Shown: positions 53,654 to 63,663 of the stretch, one piece after another | Position numbering within the stretch: position 1 is the first letter of the stretch | How the letters are laid out: each line of letters starts with the position of its first letter | Assembly: GCF_009826935.1 (NCBI RefSeq) | Contig: NZ_WUMN01000004.1 | Span: 1-64,000, forward strand | DNA length: 64,000 bases | From: Flavobacterium sp. Sd200 | GTDB taxonomy: Bacteria > Bacteroidota > Bacteroidia > Flavobacteriales > Flavobacteriaceae | Reading direction: 5' to 3' | Notes under the pieces: generated by a model | What the model was told of the DNA's origin: nothing | Database searches by the model: none | What the model saw: the letters and a program-made list of their open reading frames with translations, nothing else | Program-made: the position numbers and the translations under genes

Positions 53654-54712
53654 ATGAATATTCTATATATCGGGGATGACGGCAAATCCTCTACATCTTA
53701 TCATAGAGCAACTGCTTTACAAAGGTTAGGGCATACTGTGCACATCATTAACCCTAAAAATGCAGTTAGTAAACAACTTAAGCATCCTATATTAAGCAAA
53801 GTACATTTTCATACCGGTTATGCCCTATTTCAAAACACCATGTTTAAATGGCTGAAAAAGGAACTTGCTGGTGAGTTTAAGCCCGATTTAATTTGGGTAA
53901 ACGCCGGCGAGCTCATTGGTTCTAAATGTGTACAGGAATTAAAAAAGGAAGGTGTTCCGGTAATATTATATCATAATGATGACCCTACAGGAGGCAGAGA
54001 CGGAAACAGGTTTAAAACCCTTCTTAATGCCATACCGTATTATGATCTTTGTGCTGTGGTTCGTAACCAAAATGTAGAAGAGTTTAAAGCTTTAGGAGCA
54101 AAGAATGTAATAAGGGTCAATATGTCTTATGATGAAGTAGCTCATAAACCCTTTGATTCTGCTGCAGAGATACCTGAGAAATTCAGGTCGGATGTTGCAT
54201 TTATTGGTACATGGATGCGTAATGAAAACAGGGACGAGTTTATTTTGAAACTGATCGAAGCGGGTATACCTGTAAATATTTGGGGAGACAGATGGCCTAA
54301 ATCTCCGCTGTGGGATAAACTAAAAGGCAGTTATAAAGGCGGGTCTCTGGGTGGACGTGATTATGTTGCAGCCATACAGGGAGCAAAAATTTGTTTAGGA
54401 ATGCTCTCTAAAGGAAACCGTGATTTGCATACTACACGTTCTTTAGAAATACCTTATATAGGCGGGCTGCTGTGCGCGGAGAGAACTACAGAACATACAG
54501 CAATGTATAATGAAGGCACTGAAGCTTTATTTTGGGATAATGCCGATGAGTGTATTGCCGAATGTAAAAAAATATTGAATAAACCGGAGCTTATTGATGA
54601 AATAAAATTGAACGGAAGAAAAAGGATACTTTTAAATAAAGCCGGAAATGAAGATGTGTGTAATGCAATTATAAACGAGTTGCGCAATAATAACATGTTG
54701 AAGGCTAATTAA
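53654..54712 (+). CDS. CgeB-like GT-B glycosyltransferase
   Basis: The 352-residue product opens MNILYIGDDGKSSTSYHRATALQRLGHTV, contains LYHNDDPTGGRDGNRF, and its C-terminal half has FIGTWMRNENRDEFI, the W-rich donor loop VNIWGDRWPKSPLW and TTRSLEIPYIGGLLCAERT. This matches the CgeB/Glyco_trans_1_2 group. It sits in a run of glycosyltransferases. Confidence 0.8.
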   Translation: MNILYIGDDGKSSTSYHRATALQRLGHTVHIINPKNAVSKQLKHPILSKVHFHTGYALFQNTMFKWLKKELAGEFKPDLIWVNAGELIGSKCVQELKKEGVPVILYHNDDPTGGRDGNRFKTLLNAIPYYDLCAVVRNQNVEEFKALGAKNVIRVNMSYDEVAHKPFDSAAEIPEKFRSDVAFIGTWMRNENRDEFILKLIEAGIPVNIWGDRWPKSPLWDKLKGSYKGGSLGGRDYVAAIQGAKICLGMLSKGNRDLHTTRSLEIPYIGGLLCAERTTEHTAMYNEGTEALFWDNADECIAECKKILNKPELIDEIKLNGRKRILLNKAGNEDVCNAIINELRNNNMLKAN

Positions 54713-54747
54713 TGCTGAGATAACAGCAATGGACATTTAATATTATT

Positions 54748-55875
54748 ATGAAAATTATATTAATAGATAATTATACTCCTGACAGGCAGGAAAGCATGAG
54801 ACGCTTTACAAACATGTTGCGTGACGGTTTTAAGCAATCAGGGTTTTCGGTTACAGTTTGGCGTCCCACAGTTTTTTTTGGATACATACCTAAAACCACA
54901 CTGAGCGGTTTTGGAAAATGGCTGGGGTATATTGATAAATGGTTGCTGTTTCCTGTTGTATTGTTTTTCAGGGGACTGTTTTTAAGTAAAGAATATCATT
55001 ATCATATTTGCGATCACTCCAATTCGGCATATCTAAATCCGCTGCCTAAATCACGAACAAGTATTACCTGTCATGACGTGCTGGCCATAAGAGGGGCATT
55101 AGGATTTAAGGATGCCTACTGTGAGGCTTCCGCTATGGGAAAAGTGCTGCAAAACAGTATATTGAAAAATTTGCTGAAAACAGATAAAATAGCATCGGTT
55201 TCGCATTTAACACATAATCAGCTTACCGATCTGAACAACGGTAAAAGCAAACCTAACTGGACCGTTATACATAACGGTTTTAATGCAGGTTTTGTGTCTC
55301 TTAAAGAGGAAGAATGGCAACAGAAGCTGAGGGAACATAACATGGAAAGGTTAATTAATAAGCCATATATAGTTCATGTTGGATCTAATTTGCCAAGAAA
55401 GAACAGAAAGATGTTGCTTTTAATGGTTGATAAACTTGGTGCTAAATGGGATGGTATTATTTGTTTTACAGGACAACCCATGGATAGTAAACTGAAGCAA
55501 CTGGCACAGGAACTTAATCTTACAGACAGAATTGTGGAAATTAAAAAGCCTGACCATAAATATCTTGAAGCCTTAATTTGTGGAGCTCAGGTATTTGTTT
55601 TTCCGTCTTATTCAGAAGGTTTTGGATGGCCTGTAATAGAGGCTCAGGCATGTGGTACGCCAGTGCTTGCAAGTCATTTAGAGCCGATGCCCGAAGTAGG
55701 AGGCAATGGTGCTTTATATGCAAACCCTGATGATGCAGATAGTTTTGCAGCTAAATTTTTAGAAATAATTAACCCAAGTGTAGCTGAGAGATTAGTAGCT
55801 TCAGGTTTTGAGAACACAAAACGTTTTGATACTGACGTTATGATCAAAGCATATTTGAACTTTTTTACGATATAA
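54748..55875 (+). CDS. Glycosyltransferase family 4
   Basis: The 375-residue GT-B product has HVGSNLPRKNRKMLL and the family motif FPSYSEGFGWPVIEAQACGTPVLAS. This order is characteristic of mannosyl- and rhamnosyl-type GT4 enzymes, but the donor is unknown. It ends 4 nt before the hexapeptide acyltransferase gene. Confidence 0.9.
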   Translation: MKIILIDNYTPDRQESMRRFTNMLRDGFKQSGFSVTVWRPTVFFGYIPKTTLSGFGKWLGYIDKWLLFPVVLFFRGLFLSKEYHYHICDHSNSAYLNPLPKSRTSITCHDVLAIRGALGFKDAYCEASAMGKVLQNSILKNLLKTDKIASVSHLTHNQLTDLNNGKSKPNWTVIHNGFNAGFVSLKEEEWQQKLREHNMERLINKPYIVHVGSNLPRKNRKMLLLMVDKLGAKWDGIICFTGQPMDSKLKQLAQELNLTDRIVEIKKPDHKYLEALICGAQVFVFPSYSEGFGWPVIEAQACGTPVLASHLEPMPEVGGNGALYANPDDADSFAAKFLEIINPSVAERLVASGFENTKRFDTDVMIKAYLNFFTI

Positions 55876-55879
55876 TATT

Positions 55880-56548
55880 ATGCATAAACTGTTGAAGTTA
55901 TTTATTTGTTTAATGCCCATGTTTATAAAAAGACATTTGCTTAAGTTTTTTTATAAGTATGAAATTCATAAAACAGCCCATATTGGTTTATCATGGATCT
56001 ATCCTAAAAAACTAACTATGGGGCCAAACAGCCGCATAGGACATTTTAATACAGCAGTGCATTTAGACGAAATTATTTTAGGTGAGCGTGTATCTATTGG
56101 GCGTGGCAACTGGATAACAGGTTTTGCAACCGGCACTGCTTCCAAACACTTTAAACACCAGCCCGAGAGGAAATCAATTTTAAGTATTGGAGATCATAGT
56201 GCCATAACTAAAAATCATCATATAGACTGCACAAGCCCTATTATAATTGGCAAATTTGTTACTATTGCAGGGTATCAGTCTCAATTTCTCAGTCATTCAA
56301 TAAATGTATATGATAACAGGCAGGACAGTAAGCAAATTGTAATTGGTGATTACTGTTTTGTAGGTACTAATGTAGTAATGCTTGGAGGAGCTGTTTTGCC
56401 GGGCTATTCTGTTTTAGGAGCTAAGTCTTTGCTTAATAAAGCTTATACCGAGGAATGGAAGCTGTATGGAGGTAATCCTGCGAAGCCTATTTTGGATATA
56501 GATAAAAATGCTAAATACTTTAGCCGTGATACAGGGTTTGTTGTATAA
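55880..56548 (+). CDS. Hexapeptide-repeat acyltransferase (LbH fold), first
   Basis: The 222-residue product has a short hydrophobic N-terminus, then left-handed beta-helix repeats with Ile/Val every six residues: LTMGPNSRIGHF, IILGERVSIGRGNWI, IIIGKFVTIAGYQSQF and IVIGDYCFVGTNVVMLGGAVL. The catalytic His is probably in the KNHHIDC segment. It likely acetylates a sugar of the nascent glycan. Confidence 0.85.
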   Translation: MHKLLKLFICLMPMFIKRHLLKFFYKYEIHKTAHIGLSWIYPKKLTMGPNSRIGHFNTAVHLDEIILGERVSIGRGNWITGFATGTASKHFKHQPERKSILSIGDHSAITKNHHIDCTSPIIIGKFVTIAGYQSQFLSHSINVYDNRQDSKQIVIGDYCFVGTNVVMLGGAVLPGYSVLGAKSLLNKAYTEEWKLYGGNPAKPILDIDKNAKYFSRDTGFVV

Positions 56549-56559
56549 ATAATTAAGTT

Positions 56560-57723
56560 ATGAGAGTATTACGTGTAATAACATCTATGAATCCTGAAAA
56601 CGGAGGGCCATGCCAGGGTATAAGGAATAGTATACCTGCGCTGGAAAAGATAGGTGTGTACAATGAAGTTGTGTGTTTTGATAGCCCTGATGCCGGTTTT
56701 TTAGGCAATGATAGTTTTAAAATACATGCTATAGGTCCTTCTAAAGGCCCATATGCATACTGTCCATCATTGCATCAATGGCTTTTAGATAACTTTAGTA
56801 GATTTGATGCTGTTATTATTCACGGATTATGGCTGTATAATAATTTTGGAACATATAAAGCCTGGAAAAAATATAAATCAAAGCATGGCAACGCACCAAA
56901 GCTTTATGTAATGCCGCATGGCATGCTGGATCCGTATTTTCAAAAAGCTCCGGAGCGTAAACTTAAAGCAATACGCAATTCTGTTTTTTGGAAATTGTTT
57001 GAAAAAAGAGCTGTTAACGGTGCTACAGGTGTTTTATTTACCTGTCAGGAAGAATTGATTTTGGCAAGGCAAACCTTTAATGATTATAAACCGGAACAGG
57101 AACTGAACGTGGGCTATGGAATACAGCAGCCCCCGGTTTACATGCCTGCAATGACCGAAGCATTTTTAGAAAAGTGCCCTCAATTAAAAGACAGCAAATT
57201 TATTTTGTTTCTGAGTAGGATACACGAAAAGAAAGGGGTAGACCTACTGGTAAAAGCATACTTAAAATTAAAAGATAATAATATAGACGTAGCTCCTTTA
57301 GTAATTGCGGGGCCAGGGTTAGACACTGATTTTGGACAGGAAATTAAAAAGCTTGCCGAAAAAGATAGTAACATTATTTTTCCGGGAATGCTTTCCGGAA
57401 ATTCAAAGTGGGGAGCATTCTATAATTGTGAAGCATTTATTCTTCCAAGCCATCAGGAAAATTTTGGCATTTCGGTAGTAGAAGCTATGGCAACGGGAAG
57501 CCCCGTATTAATTAGTAAGCAGGTTAATATTTGGCGGGAAATCGACAATGGAAATGCTGGCTTAATTGGCAATGATACTGAAGAAGATACTTATAAAATA
57601 CTTTTTGATTGGAGCAATTTGCCGGATGAAGAGAAAAAGGCAATGGGCAACAATGCGCTCGAAGTTTATAAAGCTAAATTTACTATAGAACAGGCCGCTT
57701 TACAAATGGTGAGCAAAATTTAA
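56560..57723 (+). CDS. Glycosyltransferase family 4
   Basis: The 387-residue product opens MRVLRVITSMNPENGGPCQGIRNS, a GT4 N-terminus with a GGP acceptor loop. It has FLSRIHEKKGVDLLVKAYLKL and LPSHQENFGISVVEAMATGSPVLIS in the donor domain. Position between two acetyltransferase genes suggests a coordinated acetylated repeat unit. Donor unknown. Confidence 0.9.
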   Translation: MRVLRVITSMNPENGGPCQGIRNSIPALEKIGVYNEVVCFDSPDAGFLGNDSFKIHAIGPSKGPYAYCPSLHQWLLDNFSRFDAVIIHGLWLYNNFGTYKAWKKYKSKHGNAPKLYVMPHGMLDPYFQKAPERKLKAIRNSVFWKLFEKRAVNGATGVLFTCQEELILARQTFNDYKPEQELNVGYGIQQPPVYMPAMTEAFLEKCPQLKDSKFILFLSRIHEKKGVDLLVKAYLKLKDNNIDVAPLVIAGPGLDTDFGQEIKKLAEKDSNIIFPGMLSGNSKWGAFYNCEAFILPSHQENFGISVVEAMATGSPVLISKQVNIWREIDNGNAGLIGNDTEEDTYKILFDWSNLPDEEKKAMGNNALEVYKAKFTIEQAALQMVSKI

Positions 57724-57732
57724 AACTATCTA

Positions 57733-58284
57733 ATGGCAGATTTTAATACAAATACTTATACAGGTGCATCATTTTCTTTACAAAACAGGCTCGCAAGACT
57801 TGTTTGGGGAGTGGCATACATTGTTTTTTTCAGATACTCGCCAAAGCCATTTCATGGATGGCGGTCTTTTATACTTAAAATATTTGGAGCTAAAGTAGGT
57901 AAAAATGTACATGTTTATCCGGCTGTAAAAATTTGGGCACCATGGAATTTAGAGTTAGGAGATGAATGTGGTGTTGCAAATGGGGTAGACCTGTATTCTC
58001 AGGGAAAAATTACATTAGGCTACAGATCTATAGTGTCGCAGCGCAGTTACATATGCTCAGGCACCCATGATTATACAAAAAAAGGACATCCGTTGGTAAC
58101 AGCACCCATTACTATTGGAGCTCATGCCTGGGTGGCTGCCGAAGTTTTTATTCATCCCGGTGTTACCATAGGAGAGGGGGCAGTTATTGGGGCAAGAGCC
58201 GTAGTAAACAAAAATATGCCGGCATGGACTGTTTGCGCCGGGCATCCTTGTAAGCCTTTAAAAGAAAGAGTAATAACTGATTGA
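57733..58284 (+). CDS. wcaF: WcaF-like colanic acid-type acetyltransferase
   Basis: The 183-residue product matches the WcaF group: FHGWRSFILKIFGAKVGKNVHVYPAVKIWAPWNLELGDECGVAN, then RSYICSGTHDY with the likely catalytic His, and ITIGAHAWVAAEVFIHPGVTIGEGAVIGARAVV. It O-acetylates a sugar, fucose in the colanic acid system. The fucose pathway in this locus is consistent with that. Confidence 0.85.
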   Translation: MADFNTNTYTGASFSLQNRLARLVWGVAYIVFFRYSPKPFHGWRSFILKIFGAKVGKNVHVYPAVKIWAPWNLELGDECGVANGVDLYSQGKITLGYRSIVSQRSYICSGTHDYTKKGHPLVTAPITIGAHAWVAAEVFIHPGVTIGEGAVIGARAVVNKNMPAWTVCAGHPCKPLKERVITD

Positions 58285-58345
58285 TTCATCGAAAATTCTT
58301 AGCAGTATATAATTTCTGTTATATGGATATTAATAGTAAAAGAAA

Positions 58346-59248
58346 ATGCTTAATATAACAACGATAATCCTTACATACAACGAGGAAAAACATATCGAGC
58401 GCTGCATTATTAATGCGAAAAAATTTTCGAACCAGATTTTTTTGGTAGATTCATTTTCTTCTGACAATACTAAACAGATTGCCGAATCGTTAGGAGCAAT
58501 AGTATATCAGAATAAATGGGAGAATAACCACTCTAAACAGTTTAACTGGGGTTTAAATAATCTTCCTATAACAAACGAATGGGTTTTCAGGCTTGATGCC
58601 GATGAATACCTGTCTGACAGTCTTATTAATGAACTGCACAGTAAAGTGAAAGATATTTCTGCTGCTGTTTCGGGAGTAATATTTGAAAGGAAGATGTATT
58701 TCTTAGATAAGCTGATAACCAAAGGAATGCCTAAAATGAATATTTTGAGAATGTTCAGGTGTGGCAAAGCGGTTTGTGAAGACAGATGGATGGACGAACA
58801 TATTGTTGTTACAGAAGGTGAAACAACTCATTTTGAGCATTATTTTGTAGACCACAATCTTAATTCTTTAGGTTGGTGGATAGATAAGCACAATAATTAT
58901 TCTATACGTGAGGCAATAGAGCTGCTGGATGTAGAATATGATTTTCTTGAAAAAAACGACAGTGCAGCTAAATTTGAAGTAACAGATGAAGCAAAATATA
59001 AACGAGACAAAAAGCTGAAATATGCTAAGATGAAACTGTTTTGGCGTTCTTTTGTTTATTTTGTTTACAGGTACATTTTTAAATTTGGTTTTACTGAAGG
59101 TAAGGAAGGTTTTTTGTGGCATTTTTTACAGGGCTGGTGGTACAGGACTCTTGTAGATGCCAAAATTTATGAGATTAAAAAAGCCTGTGGAGACGATAAA
59201 GAAAAAATTAAAAAATACATACAGAACGTTTATAAAATTGCAGTTTAA
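58346..59248 (+). CDS. Glycosyltransferase family 2 (WaaE-like)
   Basis: The 300-residue product has a GT-A fold: ITTIILTYNEEKHIERCI, then FLVDSFSSDNTKQIAESLGA, and the metal-binding DAD motif in VFRLDADEYLSD. The C-terminal part has W-rich segments (DRWMDEHIV and GWWYRTLVDA) found in WaaE/KdtX-like LPS-core glucosyltransferases. It is probably a repeat-unit glycosyltransferase. Confidence 0.9.
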   Translation: MLNITTIILTYNEEKHIERCIINAKKFSNQIFLVDSFSSDNTKQIAESLGAIVYQNKWENNHSKQFNWGLNNLPITNEWVFRLDADEYLSDSLINELHSKVKDISAAVSGVIFERKMYFLDKLITKGMPKMNILRMFRCGKAVCEDRWMDEHIVVTEGETTHFEHYFVDHNLNSLGWWIDKHNNYSIREAIELLDVEYDFLEKNDSAAKFEVTDEAKYKRDKKLKYAKMKLFWRSFVYFVYRYIFKFGFTEGKEGFLWHFLQGWWYRTLVDAKIYEIKKACGDDKEKIKKYIQNVYKIAV

Positions 59249-59348
59249 AAAGCATAACCGGCAAGTGATATTAATGCTCTTTTGAGGGAAATTTAATTGT
59301 TGATTGCTTTATTTTATTATACTTTTAACAAAAATTAATTATAAAAAT

Positions 59349-60293
59349 ATGAAGAAAAGAATACTCGTAACTGGTGGTGCCGGATTTATTGGTTCACATC
59401 TTTGTACCAGACTTTTAAATGAAGGAAACGAAGTAATTTCACTTGATAATTATTTTACAGGTTCTAAACAAAATATAGTTCATTTATTAGATAACCCTTA
59501 CTTTGAGATGGTAAGGCATGATGTTACTGAACCTTATTTTATTGAGGTAGACGAGATATACAACCTTGCATGTCCTGCAAGTCCTGTGCATTATCAGTAT
59601 AACCCTATTAAGACTATCAAGACTTCTGTAATGGGGGCAATAAATATGTTAGGTCTTGCTAAACGTGTTAATGCTAAAGTGTTCCAGGCAAGTACAAGTG
59701 AAGTGTATGGAGACCCGCATGTACACCCGCAACCTGAAAGCTATTGGGGTAATGTAAACCCTATAGGAATTCGCTCATGCTATGATGAGGGTAAACGTTG
59801 TGCTGAAACACTTTTTATGGACTACCACAATCAAAACGATGTAGATATAAAAATCGTTAGGATTTTTAATACCTATGGTCCAAATATGAACCCTGAAGAT
59901 GGGCGTGTAGTTTCTAACTTTATAGTTCAGGCTCTTAAAGGAGAAGATATTACCATTTTTGGTGATGGCCAGCAAACACGTTCTTTCCAGTATGTAGACG
60001 ACCTTGTGGAAGGATTTATAAGATTAATGGCAACTCCAAAAGGATTTACAGGGCCGGTTAACATTGGTAACCCACATGAGTTTACTATGCTCGAGCTGGC
60101 ACAAAATGTAATAGAACTTACAGGTTCTTCGTCTAAACTAACATACAAGCCGCTGCCTCAGGATGACCCTAAGCAAAGGCAGCCGGATATCAGCCTGGCT
60201 AAAAAAGAACTTGACTGGGAACCTAAAGTACAGTTAAGAGAAGGCTTGACCAAAACAATAGAATATTTTGATAATTTGCTTAAAACACAATAA
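59349..60293 (+). CDS. UDP-glucuronate decarboxylase (UDP-xylose synthase, UXS-like)
   Basis: From ATG 59349 the 314-residue product begins [18 protein letters not shown]; the frame opens 15 codons earlier but this start fits the family. UXS hallmarks are [28 protein letters not shown], the catalytic set in [10 protein letters not shown] and [16 protein letters not shown], and [10 protein letters not shown]. It converts UDP-glucuronate, made by Ugd at 36340, into UDP-xylose. This implies a xylose residue or a further 4-keto pentose product. Confidence 0.9.
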   Translation: MKKRILVTGGAGFIGSHLCTRLLNEGNEVISLDNYFTGSKQNIVHLLDNPYFEMVRHDVTEPYFIEVDEIYNLACPASPVHYQYNPIKTIKTSVMGAINMLGLAKRVNAKVFQASTSEVYGDPHVHPQPESYWGNVNPIGIRSCYDEGKRCAETLFMDYHNQNDVDIKIVRIFNTYGPNMNPEDGRVVSNFIVQALKGEDITIFGDGQQTRSFQYVDDLVEGFIRLMATPKGFTGPVNIGNPHEFTMLELAQNVIELTGSSSKLTYKPLPQDDPKQRQPDISLAKKELDWEPKVQLREGLTKTIEYFDNLLKTQ

Positions 60294-60386
60294 TATGTGT
60301 AAAAAGCAATGAAACGATAATTGTTGCGCAGATAGTTGAAACCATTAGTGTAACATCAATTATAATTGGTTTTATAGTTAGAAGGT

Positions 60387-60824
60387 TTGAAGGAAAGAGT
60401 GATACAGTATGTGTTAAAATTTTGCAGCATTGTTTATTTTGCACTGCTGTCTTATGTAACATTCTTTGCAAGAAGGCGCAATGGTTTGAGCGATTACAGG
60501 GCGAGGGTTAACCTTAGGTTTATGCAGAATTTTCGCCCTTATGCCGATTTAGATATGAATGCCAGATACAATGTGCTGTCAGACATATTAGGTAACGTAA
60601 TCATATTTTTACCTTTAGCAGGAGCGATCTATTATTTGATTTCTAAAAAAATATCAAACAAGCAGTTATTTTTAATAATTCTGTTAACCACTCTTACCAT
60701 AGAGAGTGCACAATATATTTTTAACGTTGGGGTATTTGATGTTAATGATGTAGTGTTTAACTTTTTTGGAGGCGTGGTGGGTATGTACATACATAAAAAT
60801 TTACATAGAATATTTAGTAAATGA
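60387..60824 (+). CDS. VanZ-like membrane protein
   Basis: The 145-residue product has about four membrane helices and the VanZ family pattern: FFARRRNGLSDYRARVNLRFM, the NVLSDILGNVIIFLPLAGAIYYL segment and IESAQYIFNVGVFDVNDVVFNFFGG. VanZ was named for teicoplanin resistance, but most members are uncharacterised. It overlaps the next glycosyltransferase gene by 4 nt (ATGA), so it is translationally coupled to it. Confidence 0.85.
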   Translation: MKERVIQYVLKFCSIVYFALLSYVTFFARRRNGLSDYRARVNLRFMQNFRPYADLDMNARYNVLSDILGNVIIFLPLAGAIYYLISKKISNKQLFLIILLTTLTIESAQYIFNVGVFDVNDVVFNFFGGVVGMYIHKNLHRIFSK

Positions 60825-62056
60825 AAATTTTAATTTTTGGTATAAATTATAGCCCTGAGCTTACCGGTATAGGTAAATATACCGGCGAAATGGGTAGTTG
60901 GCTTTCCGGACAGGGGCATGATGTAGAAGTAGTTACAGCGGTGCCTTATTATCCTGAATGGGAAGTTCATGATAAGTATAAAGGAAAACTTTGGCATACA
61001 GAGAATATAGACGGAGCTAAAGTTAACAGGATACCTTTGTATGTGCCTAAAAATGTAACATCTGTAAAAAGGATAATACATGAATTTTCATTTGTTTTGG
61101 GTATAGTGCCAATATGGTTTAAGCTGCTGTTCCAAAAAAAGGCAGATGTTGTTTTTTGTATTGCACCACCTTTTCACTTAGGGATTTTACCTTTATTGTA
61201 TTCTAAACTAAAGGGGGTTCCAATGATAACCCATATCCAGGATTTACAGGTAGATGCTGCCAAAGAGCTTGGAATGATAAAAAATAAAACGTTTTTAAAC
61301 ATAATGTTTGGCATGGAGCGCTTTATACTTAAAAAGAGTGCTAAAGTCTCTACTATAAGTTTGGGTATGCAACTCAAAATAAGTGGCAAAGGCATACCTG
61401 TAGAGCAACAAATGCTTTTTCCTAACTGGGTAGACGAAAAAAACATAATGCCTTTGTCTAAAGAACAATCATTACGGAGTGAGTTTGGATTAAGTAATAC
61501 TGATAAGGTTATACTGTATTCGGGCAATTTAGGAGAAAAGCAGGGGCTTGAGGTTATTATAGACGTTGCTAAATCTTATAAAGAAAGAACTGATGTATAT
61601 TTCCTTATTGTAGGCTCCGGGGGAGGTAAGGAAAAACTTGAACAGATGGTTAAAGATGCCGGATTGACACAGGTGCGCTTTTATCCGCTTCAGCCTTACA
61701 GTAAGCTTTCTGCTTTGCTGGCAACTGCCGATGTGCACCTGGTTCTTCAAAAAAAATCAGCAGCAGATTTGGTAATGCCAAGTAAACTTACAGGTATTTT
61801 GGCGTCGGGCGGATGCTCCATTGTAACTGCAGAGCCGGGCACTTCTTTGTACACCGTAGTAAAACAACACGATATGGGTATACTTATAGAGCCGGAAGAC
61901 AATGCCGCATTGCATAATGCTATAGATATAGCCATAAACAGCGACCTGACTGAATATAAAATAAATGCAAGAAAATATGCCGAGTTATATTTGAGCAAGG
62001 AGGGAATTTTAAAAGATTTTGAACAAAAGCTGTCTAATGTTATGAAACCGCTATGA
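60821..62056 (+). CDS. WcaI-like glycosyltransferase family 4
   Basis: The 411-residue product opens LIFGINYSPELTGIGKYTGEMGSWL, with VVTAVPYYPEWEVHDKYKGKLW, a WcaI (colanic acid glycosyltransferase) signature. The C-terminal donor domain has LYSGNLGEKQGLEVIIDVA and VMPSKLTGILASGGCSIVTAE. In colanic acid, WcaI transfers an early repeat-unit sugar. It overlaps the VanZ-like gene by 4 nt. Confidence 0.87.
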   Translation: MKILIFGINYSPELTGIGKYTGEMGSWLSGQGHDVEVVTAVPYYPEWEVHDKYKGKLWHTENIDGAKVNRIPLYVPKNVTSVKRIIHEFSFVLGIVPIWFKLLFQKKADVVFCIAPPFHLGILPLLYSKLKGVPMITHIQDLQVDAAKELGMIKNKTFLNIMFGMERFILKKSAKVSTISLGMQLKISGKGIPVEQQMLFPNWVDEKNIMPLSKEQSLRSEFGLSNTDKVILYSGNLGEKQGLEVIIDVAKSYKERTDVYFLIVGSGGGKEKLEQMVKDAGLTQVRFYPLQPYSKLSALLATADVHLVLQKKSAADLVMPSKLTGILASGGCSIVTAEPGTSLYTVVKQHDMGILIEPEDNAALHNAIDIAINSDLTEYKINARKYAELYLSKEGILKDFEQKLSNVMKPL

Positions 62057-62259
62057 TTGAAATAAAAAAAAAGTGTTAAAAAATAATTTAAAATTTGATG
62101 TAGTTCAATTTAAAATGATGAACTTTACTGCATAGTTAATTATTGTGCCGTATGAAAAAAAACTATTCTTAAAAGCTGCATCAATTTTAAAGTAGCTCTT
62201 TGCTATTTAGTTCACAAGCCTCCCATCAATTTAAAAATTTTATTTGCTTATCCCTACAA

Positions 62260-63645
62260 ATGCAGCAATATTTAAATAAAATATCTTTAGTAAGGCTAAT
62301 TGCAGACCTTTCTGTGGTTGCGCTTACATACATTGTATGTATATACTGCGTGCAGCCACTTACTTTCGCCTATAATTTTAAGGCTAAGTTTTTTTTGCTC
62401 ATTATATTATTATTTGTGTGGTTTTTTAGCGGTACATCTAATAAATTATATAATGAGCACAGGGTAAGACCCGGGTTTTCGTTAGAAATTTACAAAACAC
62501 TGAAAGGTATAATTTTATTAGCCCTGTCTGTTGTTGTTGTATCTTTTTTTTCGCAACAGTTTTTGCCAACAAACTTTGTATTTATCTACTCGGCAACATT
62601 GCTTTTTTGCTTTGCTACAGAAAAGTATATTATACACAGGCTTGTCCTGTTTTTAAGAAGCCAGGGATATAATTTAAGGCACGTAATTCTTCTTGGCCAT
62701 GGAAACTCTGCACAACAATTCTATGATCTTATTACAAATAACCCACATTTGGGATATGATGTTGTTGGATATTTTGACAATGAAGACAAAGAGGCTTTAA
62801 TAGGTCCTTACCTGGGTAAAATAGATGGTATTGGCGCTTTTTTAAAAACAAGGCCTATTAATGAAGTTATTGTGGCTACACCCGGCATTACAATACAGGA
62901 AATAGAAGATATTACTTATGTGGTAGACAAGGCTGGTATAAGGGTGAGGATAATACCTGATTTCCATTTTCAGTTTTATAACCGCTATGAATTTAAACAG
63001 TTTGGTAATATCCCCACAGTATCTTTAAGAAAAGAACCGTTAGAAGAGACCCATAATAAATTTATAAAACGAACATTCGATATTGTTTTCAGCCTTATGG
63101 TGCTTTTACTGATATGCTCATGGCTATATCCTTTAATTGCTATACTAATAAAAACGGGTTCTAAAGGCCCTGTATTATTTAAGCAAAAAAGGTTGGGCAG
63201 AGACCGTAAGGAGTTTTGGTGCTATAAATTTAGAAGCATGTATGTAAATGCAGTTTCTGATAAGCAAATGGCTAAAAAGGGAGATTCCCGTATTACACCT
63301 ATCGGGCGTATTTTAAGGAAAACCAGCTTAGATGAGTTTCCTCAATTTTGGAATGTTTTAAAAGGAGATATGTCTATTGTAGGGCCAAGGCCGCACATGA
63401 GTATTCAAAACGAACAATATCAGGAAATTATAAATAACTATCTTGTAAGGCAGCTTATCAAGCCAGGTATTACAGGCTGGGCTCAGGTAAATGGTTACAG
63501 GGGCGAAATTGAAAATGATTTTGATATTAAGAGCCGTGTTGCCTATGACATATGGTATTTGGAAAACTGGAGTTTTTTCCTTGATATAAAAATAATTTAC
63601 CTTACAGTTTGGAATATTTTTAAGGGAGAAGAAAAAGCCTATTAG
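62260..63645 (+). CDS. Undecaprenyl-phosphate sugar phosphotransferase (WbaP/WcaJ type)
   Basis: From ATG 62260 the 461-residue product fits the family. A TTG-started frame 20 codons earlier is less likely. Four N-terminal membrane helices precede a CoA-binding-like Rossmann domain (VILLGHGNSAQQFYDLI) and the C-terminal sugar transferase domain (RTFDIVFSLMVLL, FKQKRLGRDRKEFWCYKFRSM, SLDEFPQFWNVLKGDMSIVGPRPHM). It starts repeat-unit synthesis by moving a hexose-1-phosphate onto the lipid carrier. Confidence 0.92.
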   Translation: MQQYLNKISLVRLIADLSVVALTYIVCIYCVQPLTFAYNFKAKFFLLIILLFVWFFSGTSNKLYNEHRVRPGFSLEIYKTLKGIILLALSVVVVSFFSQQFLPTNFVFIYSATLLFCFATEKYIIHRLVLFLRSQGYNLRHVILLGHGNSAQQFYDLITNNPHLGYDVVGYFDNEDKEALIGPYLGKIDGIGAFLKTRPINEVIVATPGITIQEIEDITYVVDKAGIRVRIIPDFHFQFYNRYEFKQFGNIPTVSLRKEPLEETHNKFIKRTFDIVFSLMVLLLICSWLYPLIAILIKTGSKGPVLFKQKRLGRDRKEFWCYKFRSMYVNAVSDKQMAKKGDSRITPIGRILRKTSLDEFPQFWNVLKGDMSIVGPRPHMSIQNEQYQEIINNYLVRQLIKPGITGWAQVNGYRGEIENDFDIKSRVAYDIWYLENWSFFLDIKIIYLTVWNIFKGEEKAY

Positions 63646-63663
63646 CAACATAAATACTGGTAT

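Noticed and set aside
62200..62259. TTG start adding 20 residues to the sugar phosphotransferase
   Set aside because: The ATG at 62260 gives the usual family N-terminus and length.
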